64,000 bases of DNA from Trichostrongylus colubriformis (taxonomy: Eukaryota; Nematoda; Chromadorea; Rhabditida; Trichostrongylidae): positions 20,603,664-20,667,663 of the forward strand of contig OZ022257.1 in assembly GCA_963978905.1 (NCBI GenBank), given 5' to 3'. A program made the translations under genes and the position numbers. The notes under the pieces are model-generated. The model made no database searches and was not told the origin of the DNA. It saw only the letters and a program-made list of their open reading frames with translations. Shown piece by piece: positions 45,371 through 55,499 of this stretch (position 1 is the first letter of the stretch; every line of letters begins with the position of its first letter).

Positions 45371-48236
45371 AAGGTTCGCATGCCCACACAAGGGCAAAGA
45401 CGTCCTCGGCCATGTGCGGCCAAAAATATTTACGTGCTATTTTGGCCAGCGTCTTCCGCCAGTTAAAGTGGCCACCGGACGAGGGGCTGGTGTGAAAAGC
45501 GAGGAATATAGGTTCCCTGAGCTTTTCGGGTACAACTAAGCGTTCTGATCGGAAGGGGGAGTCTGGTATCAAACGGTCGTTGTAGTATAGGCACCCGTTT
45601 CGCCGTGAGACGCACTTTTCTGCAATTTTGAGCCAAGCGGCTGTTTGTTGTTCGCTGAGGTTGTCCGGGAAGCGCTGAGTTTCGATGAAAAGCGTGATCG
45701 CTGCGCCAAAGGGGTCTTGCCTTTGTTCTTGGAGCGCGTCGTAAGGACGGATGGCATGGATGGTGCCGAGACAAAGGACGGTCGGGCGAACAGAGTAGGT
45801 TGGTGCTTGCAGAGTATTGATGCTCACGGGGAATTCCACAATGTCCTCTGCCTCCGGCGTGCCGTCTTGGAAGCGGACCTTTGGATTAGGGGCCCGGGAG
45901 AGAGCGTCTGCTACCACATTTGAAGATCCTTTTAAGTATTCAATGGTGACGTCGTAACTTTGTAACTCCACTACCCAGCGTGTGAGGTTGTCGTGCGTTT
46001 TGTGATGGGTGAGCAGGAACGTGAGCGGACGGTGGTCGGAGAAAATAGTGGTGTGATTCCCATAAATGGTGGTACGAAAAAATCGCAGTGCGCTTATTAT
46101 AGCAAAGAGTTCAATGTGTGTGGGACTCCATTTCTGCTGGGAATCGGACAAGGCCTTACTGAAGTATCCTACCGCGACCAATTGTTTATCGGAGTCGGAG
46201 CTGCGCTGAAAGAGGGCTGCACCGACGGCAGTCTGGCTGCCATCCGTATGGAGAAAAAACTCCTTATCCTGTGGGAAAGCCAGGCACGGCTTGGAGACCA
46301 AAAGGAGTTTGAGACGTTGGAATGCCTCTTCTTGTTCCTGTCCCCAAATAAACTTTGCCTTGTCTTTCAAAAGACCATATAGGGGGGAAGCTATCAGAGC
46401 AAAATTGGCAATAAATTTGCGGAAGAAATTGGCCATACCCACGAATCCTTTGACTGCTTTCACCGACGTGGGAGTGGGGAATTCTTGAATGGCTCGGATG
46501 TTCCTTTCGGCTGGCGAGTAGAAGTTACCGGAGATTTCGTGTCCTAAAAAATTGATACGTGAGCGAGCGATCTCCGTAAGTTTCTTACCAGAAGCCTTGA
46601 TATTGTACAAGCGGAACCTGTAGAATACTTTACGTAGGGACTCCAGATGGCTAGGGAAGTCTTTATCGAAAATGACGATATCGTCTAAATACGCCAGGCA
46701 GTTAGATTCCAGCCCGGCAAGGATCCGGGCCATGGCCCGCGAGAAGTACGCTCCTGCATTTTTGAGACCGAACGGGAGGTAGACGAATTGGTAAATCCCA
46801 CGATGGGTGGCCCATCCGCACTTTTCCTGGCTTTTGGTCGATAGCAATAATTGCATGTAACCAGACGCTAAGTCTAGCGTCGTGTAGAACTTGTGCCCTG
46901 AGATTTTAGCGAGAATGTCCTCTATTCGTGGCAAAGGATAATGATCCGGGATGGTCACGTCGTTAAGGGGGCGAAAGTTCAGGCAAACGCGGAGAGATCC
47001 ATCCTTTTTCTTAACCAAAACAGTGTTATGGACCCAGGGAGTGTCACTTTCGACTATCCGACCGGCCTGGAGCAGCATATTGATATGATCGTCAAGTTCT
47101 TTCTGAAATTTTATCGGGATGCGGGGAGGCCGAAACCGGGTCGGAGGGCACTCCGTAGTGGTCCGAATTACGATTTCGGAGTCTTCGTAGGAGCCTAGAT
47201 CGTAGGACCCTGAGGAGATCCGGTCCCTGAATTCCCGAAACAACTGAGCCAGTTGTTCTCGTTCGCTTTCAGAGACCTCGGCATGGGAAAGATCGACCGA
47301 GTACGATTCCAAACGGTTCTCGACACTAGGGCGGTCCGCCCGTGGTAAAACTTCGCCAACGAAAGGGGGTGGCGACAGGTGGTTGAACTCGGATAAGGTG
47401 GAATCGTCGCCCTGCAAAAGGGGGACGGCAGATGAAATCTGCTGTCCTTTATACAGGATCTCCGATCGGGGAGAAGGGTTAGCCACCAAGAGGAGTGGGG
47501 TGCCCGATCGAACTACGGCCGGTGTGACCATTAGGGACTTATCATACAGCTGTGCGCTCTGGGCCACGAGCATAAGCGAGGGGTGATCGTTGTGGTCCGT
47601 TATGCAACGGACAAAGGTTTCAGTGGATGGCGGGAGTACGGTAGTTTCAGCGACTCTGACGGTGGTCAGCTGATCGGAAGGGGGCGTGGCCGAGTCGACC
47701 TGGTCTGGGGTGGCGCACAGTATCCTCACCTGTTGGTCCGCCATAGTAAACGTGCGGTTACCGTAATCAATGGACCACGAGGGGAGTTTCCTCAGTAAGT
47801 CATTACCTAGGATGATGTTATAGGCGTTGGCCGCTTCTGGGATGCATGCGGAGTCGGTGAAATAGACGGCATGCGTGAAAGAGAGGGAACCAATTTCAAA
47901 AACGAGGGGTGCGCACCCGAGAAGTTGGACAGGAATCCCAGCCATTCCCACGGCCCTAGTGACGTCGCTGCGAGACAGTTGGAATACCCCTAATAACGGC
48001 GCTGTAGTAGCGGTGGTGACCGTAATAGAAGCCCCGGTGTCCACTAGGGCCAGTATGCGAATGCCGTTGACCCTGATCGGGATCTGGGCTACAAAGAAAC
48101 GATCGTGTCCGGTCAAATACAAAACGTTGACAGGACTGAGTGTTGCGCGGGGTGGCCACGATGAGGTTGCATCTATCTCCACTTGGGCCAACTCAATGGA
48201 TTCCGAGGCGGGTTTCACGGAAATGGGAGGAGGCAT
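45231..48236 (-). CDS. pol: Pol: protease, reverse transcriptase, RNase H and integrase zinc-binding segment
   Basis: 1001 codons, open. Protease: ALVDTGASITV with the DTG at residues 66-68. RT: VLVKKKDGSLRVCLNFRPLN and NCLAYLDDIVIF, the YLDD box near residue 513. RNase H: FFLHTDGSQTAVGAAL near 660. Integrase H-H-C-C: HTSPSSGGHFNW then ACEPCQ near 950. After CQRK the frame runs out of register and stops. It shares its frame with the last env segment (48653-48291), from which it is separated by a TAG at 48291-48293 and an open linker, so readthrough is conceivable. The ATG at 48236 is the first in frame after that stop; protease may start there or upstream. Confidence 0.9.
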   Translation of the reverse strand: MPPPISVKPASESIELAQVEIDATSSWPPRATLSPVNVLYLTGHDRFFVAQIPIRVNGIRILALVDTGASITVTTATTAPLLGVFQLSRSDVTRAVGMAGIPVQLLGCAPLVFEIGSLSFTHAVYFTDSACIPEAANAYNIILGNDLLRKLPSWSIDYGNRTFTMADQQVRILCATPDQVDSATPPSDQLTTVRVAETTVLPPSTETFVRCITDHNDHPSLMLVAQSAQLYDKSLMVTPAVVRSGTPLLLVANPSPRSEILYKGQQISSAVPLLQGDDSTLSEFNHLSPPPFVGEVLPRADRPSVENRLESYSVDLSHAEVSESEREQLAQLFREFRDRISSGSYDLGSYEDSEIVIRTTTECPPTRFRPPRIPIKFQKELDDHINMLLQAGRIVESDTPWVHNTVLVKKKDGSLRVCLNFRPLNDVTIPDHYPLPRIEDILAKISGHKFYTTLDLASGYMQLLLSTKSQEKCGWATHRGIYQFVYLPFGLKNAGAYFSRAMARILAGLESNCLAYLDDIVIFDKDFPSHLESLRKVFYRFRLYNIKASGKKLTEIARSRINFLGHEISGNFYSPAERNIRAIQEFPTPTSVKAVKGFVGMANFFRKFIANFALIASPLYGLLKDKAKFIWGQEQEEAFQRLKLLLVSKPCLAFPQDKEFFLHTDGSQTAVGAALFQRSSDSDKQLVAVGYFSKALSDSQQKWSPTHIELFAIISALRFFRTTIYGNHTTIFSDHRPLTFLLTHHKTHDNLTRWVVELQSYDVTIEYLKGSSNVVADALSRAPNPKVRFQDGTPEAEDIVEFPVSINTLQAPTYSVRPTVLCLGTIHAIRPYDALQEQRQDPFGAAITLFIETQRFPDNLSEQQTAAWLKIAEKCVSRRNGCLYYNDRLIPDSPFRSERLVVPEKLREPIFLAFHTSPSSGGHFNWRKTLAKIARKYFWPHMAEDVFALVWACEPCQRKRPNQRNQNNLSRWLAVLFSTKYLSTSRAPFTPQRPATNTYLL

Positions 48237-48290
48237 AATGGCTAAGGTTTGAACCGCCGGGGATGGTCGTGGACCAGAGGCTCGAGTTGG

Positions 48291-48660
48291 CTAAGGAAAC
48301 TGTTTCTGAAGTATGGGCAACCAGCCCGGGTAATATATGGTACAGTACAGAATGAGAATAGTTTTCAAAATAGAAAATGAAACAACGAGGCAACATAGTG
48401 ATATCCACATGTCAAAGGGGGTCCATGACCCAAAAATGGTGGACCAAAGAGAAAATGAATACGGTGTTAAAGCAGTAGGGTTAAGAGAAGAAGGCGATGA
48501 TGAGGGTGAAGCGGCACGCACAAAATGCTCTGGAGTAATGGAAGACCACAACTCAGACCACTGGTGCTCTTGGACTAACTCGCTCAAATTCGTGAGGACT
48601 AAATTGTGGAAGATAGTGAGAGGTAAGGCAAGAGCAGACGCATAGAGGAACAAGGTACCG
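48291..48660 (-). pseudogene. Env-like C-terminal segment with membrane anchor
   Basis: About 120 codons in the pol frame. A leading helical region is followed by a Ser/Pro-rich stretch and a strongly hydrophobic segment (MWISLCCLVVSFSILKTILI) suited to a membrane anchor, then a short tail. It continues the env-like region but is shifted by -1 (or +2) relative to the gag/env frame; the switch lies within the overlap 48599-48660, where no canonical slippery heptamer was seen. It ends in TAG at 48291-48293. Confidence 0.6.
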
Positions 48661-49105
48661 AAGAAGCCTCCGTGGACAAGACCCGACTCGAAGGATCAAT
48701 AAATAGGTGTAACATCATACCACTTGGTAAGGTAATTTCAACCCGTGGACGTGAAAAGCATGTACCATTGAAAGGGATGAGACGGAGATGATGCGGGGGC
48801 ACGGACATGCAGCGATGAATTTTCAAAAGGTTGTTACCCAGAAAAGAAGCTGCGATGTCCTGGCGGCCCAGAAGGTGGCGAAGGGTAGGGGTAGGATTCA
48901 AAGATAGGGAAGCATGAAGGGAGAATGCTAGAATATTGGTACGGTCACATAAGGAAGAAAGGGAATGTTGGAAGAGAGCCGATAAGGATGACGCCACGGA
49001 CCCTTCAACCGCTAACAATTGAGCCGCCAGTTGGTTGGAGGTAACTATGCCAGCGTCCGCTGCGTGAGAGCGCGGGACACGGCTGACGACTGCGACACCG
49101 TACCC
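48599..49105 (-). pseudogene. Env-like middle segment after an amber stop
   Basis: In the same frame as gag, following a TAG at 49106-49108. It opens immediately (GYGVAVVSRVPRS, NQLAAQLLAVEGSVASS) and runs to 48599. The content (heptad-like leucines, FNGTCFSRPRVEI) fits a continuing glycoprotein ectodomain. The single stop is either an inactivating change or a readthrough codon. Confidence 0.6.
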
Positions 49106-51295
49106 CTAGTCACTGTAGGTGAGAAGAGCTCCGCAGTCCTGAATGCGCTCACTGGAATCACGCCAGGATAAGGCGAATTCCTTGGAATCACTTATCCAGA
49201 CTTCTCCCAGTTGCTGTCCCCTCATTTTCATGATGGGGATGAAGCGGCAAGTTTCTTCTTGGTTGGGGGTCCACTGCAGCATGGAGCCATCCTTTAGAAG
49301 GCAGCTACCAGATCTATAGCTGCAGTGTGCGAGGTTCCCTGCGGGCGAGTCCGGAGAGGAGGAACCGTAACGAGTATGGACAACGGTCGGCACAAGATAG
49401 CAATTAGAAGCGGAAACCGTGCGGACCGTGCAACAGCCGAAGGGCGCGCTAGGCCATTCGAAGGAGAGGGAATTAGAGGTGGCCCAAACGCCATCGCTGT
49501 GAGAGAGGGTTCCGAATGTACAGATATGATGTTGTCTCATGAGCGTGCAGGCTTCGCGCGAGACAATGGAATGGGTCTCGCTGCGGTTTTCGAAACGCGA
49601 CCCAAAGAAGTTTACGGAATAGGAAATCGTTTGGGTTACTATCTTGCACAAATGAGCTGGGGTGTCATAGCGCTGCGTGTTGGGGCGGTAGACGTGGATG
49701 GTGAGGGGTCGGGGAGGCGCATCAAATGTTGGGATTAAACGAGAACAATTATAAGAATTTGGAATATGAATAATAGCATCGTTCTCGTCGTGTGGGCAGA
49801 GCCACGCCGACATAGGAGTCGCCTCACTCAGGCGACAGCACAGTAACATGCATATAGGTAGAAAGGATTTAACATGAGGTAAAGAAGGTGGTTGAGGATT
49901 CGAAGAAGAGTGAGAACGAGGGGGACTATCTCCGAAAGAGGTCTTTGCCAGCTCGTCATTGCGCCTGACCAGAGCGTCTATCCGGGCATCAGACCGTTGC
50001 AAAGCTGTTTGATTTTCACGCAGAGAGATAGAGAGCGCGTTAATTTGCTCGCGGGCTTGCAAAAGTTCCTGATTATGATCACGTCGTGAAAAACTATTAA
50101 GATGAGATGCGGAAGAAGAAGGCACAATTCTATCACGAGAACGAGTACGAAAAGCGAACCTGTCTGTGTTCCGTCGAGGAATACGAGGTGACGGGCAGAG
50201 TCTTGACATGTGTCCAATACCACCACAGTTAAAGCAGGTAGAATTCGGTCCAGGTTGTTGCGGACGTGCTGATGGGCGATTTCCACGTCTCTGAAAAGAT
50301 CTAGATGAATTCCTGGTAAAATCCGTTGGTGGCCGATTATAGGGTGGTCCCCGAGGATCGGGTCGTGGAGCCATGGCCGCCTTCACTTCGATTGGCGGGT
50401 GAGCGCTTGCAGGGCGGATGAGGCGATCCGCTGTGGCCTCAGCTAGAAGCTGCTCTACCATTTGGGCTTTAGCTACTGCCTGCTCGAAGGTTAAGGGATT
50501 GTCTAATTTCACGTAGTACCGAATATCTGGTCGCAGCCGGGCCACGAATTCTTCAAGCACCCGCTCCTTTTGGCTGGTCGCATCTTGACCGGCGGTAGCC
50601 GCCCGCACTAAGAGAAGCAAGCGGTTAGCGAAAGTCGCGGAGGATTCTCCAATCTGTTGCTGGCAGGACGAAAGAGACTGGCGAGCCATATAACGGTGTT
50701 GCGGACCTTCAAAAGACTGCTTTAGATGGGCCACAATAGTGGCAAAGTCTTCGCGTTCTTCATCTGTAAGTTCCTCCACCTTTTCACGGGCTATCCCATC
50801 AGGATTTCCAATCAGAAAATAAGCTTTCTGTTGGGCAGTCCACGAGGTGGGTCTCATGCGCATTAGGTCCTCGAGGCGTCTGAGCCAAAGGGAAAATTGC
50901 ATGGGGTCTTCGCTCGAACCCGTAAAAGGGGCCACCCGAGGTAAGGAACTTTCTGCACCCAGTGTGGCCACCACTGGGATCGAATTGATACGGTCTCCGA
51001 CGACTGCAAACGAGTGATTAAGGTCAGAAAGCAGGTTAGAGTTACCTTCGTTGATGCGCTTGGTCAACGCTGCGGTGTCCATTTTGGAGTCGTTCCGGGC
51101 CTCGGCGATGGCCAGCACCGTGGCGTCCCGTAAGGACTTCTCGTCTCTGCCGCGAACGTTGGCATGGTCATCCAGATCCGCTAATACAAGCGCGAGATTA
51201 TCAGATGCGGACGGAGGAGAACCGGTTCCTGAGATTGGGGCAACCGCCCGAGAGTCCACCGAAGTGGCACGAGAGCGGGTCACTGGAGGACCCAT
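49106..51295 (-). CDS. gag: Gag fused in frame to the start of an env-like glycoprotein
   Basis: 729 codons. Residues about 110-290 form a capsid-like region (PFTGSSEDPMQFSLWLRRLE, EEFVARLRPDI). An RNA-binding zinc knuckle, CFNCGGIGHMSRLC (CCHC), lies near residue 350. A Gln/Leu-rich coiled-coil-like stretch follows. From about residue 478 the character changes: a hydrophobic leader (SFLPICMLLCCRLSEATP), then a Cys-rich ectodomain with several Asn-x-Ser/Thr sites (SYNCSRLIPTF, FGSRFENRSETHS). This resembles envelope glycoproteins of nematode retroelements; the viral source is not determined. Fusion of env to gag without an intervening stop is unusual, since env normally lies after pol. A spliced env mRNA is possible. 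The ATG at 51295 is the first good start of the frame. Confidence 0.8.
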   Translation of the reverse strand: MGPPVTRSRATSVDSRAVAPISGTGSPPSASDNLALVLADLDDHANVRGRDEKSLRDATVLAIAEARNDSKMDTAALTKRINEGNSNLLSDLNHSFAVVGDRINSIPVVATLGAESSLPRVAPFTGSSEDPMQFSLWLRRLEDLMRMRPTSWTAQQKAYFLIGNPDGIAREKVEELTDEEREDFATIVAHLKQSFEGPQHRYMARQSLSSCQQQIGESSATFANRLLLLVRAATAGQDATSQKERVLEEFVARLRPDIRYYVKLDNPLTFEQAVAKAQMVEQLLAEATADRLIRPASAHPPIEVKAAMAPRPDPRGPPYNRPPTDFTRNSSRSFQRRGNRPSARPQQPGPNSTCFNCGGIGHMSRLCPSPRIPRRNTDRFAFRTRSRDRIVPSSSASHLNSFSRRDHNQELLQAREQINALSISLRENQTALQRSDARIDALVRRNDELAKTSFGDSPPRSHSSSNPQPPSLPHVKSFLPICMLLCCRLSEATPMSAWLCPHDENDAIIHIPNSYNCSRLIPTFDAPPRPLTIHVYRPNTQRYDTPAHLCKIVTQTISYSVNFFGSRFENRSETHSIVSREACTLMRQHHICTFGTLSHSDGVWATSNSLSFEWPSAPFGCCTVRTVSASNCYLVPTVVHTRYGSSSPDSPAGNLAHCSYRSGSCLLKDGSMLQWTPNQEETCRFIPIMKMRGQQLGEVWISDSKEFALSWRDSSERIQDCGALLTYSD

Positions 51296-53202
51296 GAGAG
51301 CACCAAGTAATATGTCGTACAGTAGAAGCTGAGTGACGATTAATGAATGAAGAAATGGCCGGCACCCAACTTATGTAGTCTTCGCGGAGATGGGGCGGAG
51401 CCAACCAATGAGTGGGCTGCCGCTACCGTAACCCTAGCCGGGTTCAAATTCCACATGTGCTGCCAGGGGGTGAGATCAGATAAGGGGATGCATAAGTAAG
51501 AGAATAAACATGAGAAGCATAATCTGATGGAATGCTTGGGAAGGATAACATCAGATAAAAAGAATGTTTACGGGTAAGAAATCATGTGGGAAAGGGACAG
51601 CGAAGCCTTGCCGCGGAGATGCTACCCGAGAAGCGCGAGAAGAAACAAAACATCGTTATGCGACAAGAAGATCCGCATGAAATGTTAAAAGCTTTGTACT
51701 TTTCTGCATGAAGTATGACGTCAACGGAGAAAGAAATGAACGGTGAGAGAAAACGGGTTAGGATGGTGCGAAAATCTTAGTGGGGGCCAAAGTGGTAGTA
51801 AGTACACGTGAGGAACAGAGGATACGAAAAGAAAGACGATAATGGTTGCAGTATACTAGGAGAAGGGGAATATAGGATAATAATGTTGTAATAGTAGCAA
51901 TGAAGGATGGGGGAAATCAAGGGCAGCATGATTTGTCGGTAAGAGGACCAAAGGGTATGATCCGCGACCCCATCAAGGAGAATGGTCCCCATACTGGGTG
52001 CGAGATGGCAATGTATTCGACGATTGCAATCGGGCAGACCCGCACAAAGGACGATGCGCCTTGCACGCGGTCTGGCGGGCAGATGTCTCGTCAGGTCGGG
52101 AAGGAAAGTTCAGAACTCAAACGAAAAGAGATGGTAGAAAACGGCTTGGAAGTAGGGGGCTATATTTGCCCGGCAGGCGTTTCCACATGCCATGACCGTT
52201 TTCTCAGCTCACGAGCGCGGTAGCCGGTGCCGTGAAGTTCTAAACGGGAAGATAGGGTACTAATTTAGGGTACTGAACTCCTCCGAAAGGAGGCGAAAAC
52301 AATGGGGAGAGCACGACAAACAGAGGAAGATACTGCCCAACAAGAAACCTGAGATCAAGTTACCAAACTTTTCCTGAACGAGGGCCCCTCGGGCCAAGGA
52401 AACTCCCACCCGATAGGCGGGGAAGTCCAGGCGAACTGAGATATACATATCTATTTATATATAGATAGTTAGCGATTAAATGAGAATTTTTTTGGGTCCG
52501 TAGTGGACTATTTTCGGTTATATATACATGTTATATTAGATCGAGAACGAAAAGAGGCTTTCAAAACAAAGGACCCGGGTCAGCGAAATTTTCACCTAGT
52601 TTACCGCACCGAAGAGGACATAATCCATTGGCTAGCCACCGAAATGCCGCGAGTACATGAAAATTCTAATAAATCTCAACATTCAACTTACAGAGCACTC
52701 TTTGCGCGGCCACACTGTCATCCGTTTCACCTAGGTGCACCCATCTACGATTCCACAACTACTTTATATCATCATACACAAGGCTCAATCCAACTATCGC
52801 TCAAGCTCGGCCAATTACTTCTCTTTTTTTTTGCGCGCCGGGGAGAAGTAGACGGTTTAGTCCCATGTCTAGGGGTTCGCATGCGAATTTGAAAAAATTG
52901 GGACAAAGGGGTACCGTACCACGATGACTCATGGATGTGCCGTTCCACGAGTTCCCAACTGCCTAAAACAAAGAAGCCAGGATTTCTATCCGCGAAAGAA
53001 AGAAAAAAAGGAAGTCAGAGGCAGAAGCTCTGATACGGTACTCTTTGTCCGGAGTCTGCTGGAAGGGCGAGTTTTTCGAATGCCGTAAAAGGTCAGCTAC
53101 CCACAACTCGCGAGCCGGCCGACTCGCACCAACAGAACTGACCAAGAAGACATAAGGAAAACTATTTACCCTCAAACCCACAGAGACAGCGAGGGGGGAA
53201 AA
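51296..53202 (-). other. Retroelement 5' leader
   Basis: About 1.9 kb between the primer-binding site and gag with no convincing coding region. It is long compared with most gypsy leaders and may hold packaging, promoter or splice-donor signals, none of which I can assign. Confidence 0.6.
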
Positions 53203-53218
53203 CCACTCGCTGCTACCA
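53203..53218 (-). other. Primer-binding site
   Basis: TGGTAGCAGCGAGTGG on the minus strand, starting immediately after the 5' LTR. It would pair with a tRNA ending CCACTCGCTGCTACCA; the tRNA identity is not determined. Confidence 0.75.
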
Positions 53219-53595
53219 GTAAGTAGCGCCGCGCAGTGAAAGGTGTTTTGGAATACTTCTGTGAGAGAGATAAGATGATATACTAAAGTTTATCCAAAAG
53301 GACATAAATGGATGAAAGTACGGTAGATAACCAAACGAACGAAGATACGGTATGGAAGCAATAAGGCACAGAACATAGTAACAATGTCATACAAAAGTGA
53401 AGATCACAAGCGGCTTCTGTGGTAGGGGGCATCGCCCCAGATCGTGAGAGATGAAGCGAAACGTGCGTCCACGGGACGCTTCGATGGCAGACCCCTCGCA
53501 GAAGCTCGCTGCCGCTCCTCCTCCTGAAAGCATTCACATGAGTCATCATGAAAACATGCGGTGCGGCGCTGGGAGATTGCGCCGTACCGCTCACA
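53219..53595 (-). repeat. 5' LTR (377 bp)
   Basis: TGTGAGCGG...GCTACTTAC on the element's strand. Identical to the 3' LTR except for four substitutions. Confidence 0.9.
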
Positions 53596-53600
53596 GTATA
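53596..53600. repeat. Target-site duplication of the LTR element, right copy
   Basis: GTATA, matching 39416-39420. Confidence 0.85.
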
Positions 53601-53928
53601 GCGCAATTCATCGACTATAGTGCTCCAGACAGTATGCTGCATTTCATGCAATACAGCGAATGAACTCCTAAGGTTTCGCCAGTCTTTGAGTTCAGATGAA
53701 GCGGAGCGTAAGACGATGCTGAAATATTTTTATGGAAGCGGATATAAGTCTAGACGAAGAACGATCGCAAGGTTAGACGATTCCTTATACTGTTTCCTGT
53801 TCATATACAGCGTGTTCAGGGCAGCCGCGAAGATACAAGACCATCGTGCCACGACAGGAAAGGGGACGGACGCGCGGGAGAAAGGATTACAAAAAATACA
53901 GAGTTTAGGATTGAATAAATGTCTATAG
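53601..53928 (+). pseudogene. FLYWCH-like gene paralog, exons after the LTR insertion
   Basis: 53601-53631 is the rest of exon 6 (31 nt, AQFIDYSAPD), 53696-53771 exon 7 (76 nt, exactly as in the intact paralog; MLKYFYGSGYKSRR) and 53820-53928 exon 8, ending in TAG. Together with 39352-39420 exon 6 totals 100 nt, the same as in the gene at 16362-18446. The C-terminal tail has diverged from the paralog. Confidence 0.8.
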
Positions 53929-53962
53929 TTTCCAATGCAAACCTTCTATGCTGTTGCCGTCT

Positions 53963-54528
53963 TTGAAGACAGTATTAGGGGTAATGTGGTAAAAGAGAAA
54001 TCCCTACAAGAAGTCACTCACATAGTAGTCCTGGACCAAAGAAGACTACCTGTGGCGAAATCCCGGTGAAAAGGCGCCCCCCCCCCCCCGATCTGTAGAA
54101 ACGCCGCGAAACGCCGCAACCGCTCATTTGTTCCGCGTCTTGATAAGTCGATCCCGCCTCCAGATGACGTAATTCCCTATTGTCTGGGGTGGGAGCGACC
54201 AAGGAGATGCGGCTGTATCGATGGTTTTGCGGCGCGCTTTCGCAGTTTTAGCTTGAAGCTCACTCCAAGAGATAGATGCTTTCGTATTTCCAAACATTCC
54301 GTTGTGTTTACTTGGCAACATGCCAATGGAAAACTGGATTGGACTACGCGCCTCTTGACGGACAGTTGGTCCGCGTCAAAAATCAACAGTGGAAAGGGGG
54401 TCCTATTTCTCGGGTTTTTGGCCAATTCCATCCATTGTTTCTTCACTGTTCTGTAACTAGGCATTTCGACTTTCACATTCACAACTTCTTTTACTTTTCC
54501 TCCGACTTTCCCCTAATGCTGCCTTCAG
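53963..54528. mobile_element. TTAA-type MITE, ATTAGGGG family, diverged copy
   Basis: Left end TTGAAGACAGTATTAGGGGTAA, right end CCCCTAATGCTGCCTTCAG; the flanking TTAA has decayed on both sides. A C-tract lies at 54069-54090. From about 54120 it matches 61467-61849, including a shared frame (SYFQTFxCVYLATCQ ... FYFSSDFPLMLP). Confidence 0.65.
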
Positions 54529-54529
54529 A

Positions 54530-55495
54530 GTCAGTGGTCATATATCATTTATTCCAACCTTCGATACTAACCGGTGGACGTGTTCACTACAAAAATCGAC
54601 ACGTCAAACACCAAGTCATTTTGAACTATACGGCATTAATACGATACAATAAGTATCATTCTGCTATCATGCCCCTTATTCTACACCTCAATCATTCTTC
54701 GGCAAAGTCGACTTTAGGAGACGAGGTTCGTCATCCGAGGGCCTCAGCTGTTAACTGCTACGCTGTCCCTGTAGCTCGGGAGTGCGGTTCTCGACGGGAA
54801 ATTTGCCACGAATAGACTCCTTAGACCACCCAACTGAACCCAGCGGACCACCCTTTATTGAAGAAGAGCCACTTGAGACTATGTGATCTTCTGTTTTCAA
54901 TTTCGCTCACTCATTCGTTCATAGTAACCACGAGAAATCGCGAGAAACGCAAAAATTTGGAGAGAAATCGCTAGTTTGTTTTAAAGTCATAGCAAATCTG
55001 CAGGTGAGCAATATTTTTTGGACTTACCAGCTATGAAAAGCACGAATAGTCGACTATTTGGATAGACAAGCAACATGTGGATAGCCGTTGGAAGATAACA
55101 GCCAGGAAAACTGTCTGCTCATGGAAATCTCTTACTTCCCAAAGTTATCTCAAGACCATAACTTGGCTATCTTAACCAGGATCTGCTAGATCACTGCCTC
55201 ATTTTGAGTGAATTGGGCGAGTGGTTAGAAAGATGCCTTTATTGCTTGCTGTGGGATGTTTATGATTACTTCTTCTTCCAAGGCCATGCCATCGAGGAGC
55301 ACACCTAAAACTGCTCAAAAATAACATGGTAAAAAATCGTTAGCTAAGTAAAACATCATTTCCGCCATTGAAGTATAAACAACGCAGGTGCGCAGTCATT
55401 GTGCTATGGAACATGGAACAAAATGCAGGTCTGAAAGGCGATTCAAACGGTGTACAGGCTAGATAGTGAGTCGGTTGGACTACCGGAAAAATATT
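54530..55495. other. No supported gene
   Basis: The plus-strand frame at 54276-54815 is mostly MITE sequence. The rest has no recognised content. Confidence 0.45.
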
Positions 55496-55499
55496 AAGT

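Larger units (their letters stand above)
39421..53595 (-). mobile_element. Helicase-bearing Ty3/gypsy LTR retroelement, 14,175 bp
   Basis: Two direct 377-bp LTRs bound the element and GTATA is duplicated outside. Read on the minus strand the order is 5' LTR, primer-binding site, about 1.9 kb leader, gag, env-like region, protease-RT-RNase H, integrase, SF1 helicase, polypurine tract, 3' LTR. The LTRs differ at only four positions, so insertion is recent. The RT (YLDD), RNase H and D35E integrase with a GPY/F-like module place it in Ty3/gypsy. An env between gag and pol and a helicase after integrase are both atypical for that group. Env has an amber stop and a frame change, and integrase has a frame change; gag, RT-RH and helicase are open. 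It interrupts exon 6 of a FLYWCH-like gene. Confidence 0.9.

Noticed and set aside
52503..52892. 129-codon plus-strand frame in the retroelement leader
   Set aside because: Antisense to the element, no homology recognised, no promoter or splice evidence.
54276..54815. 179-codon plus-strand frame shared with 61601-61924
   Set aside because: The shared part lies inside a TTAA MITE family and the ends differ; conservation is explained by common descent of the MITE.
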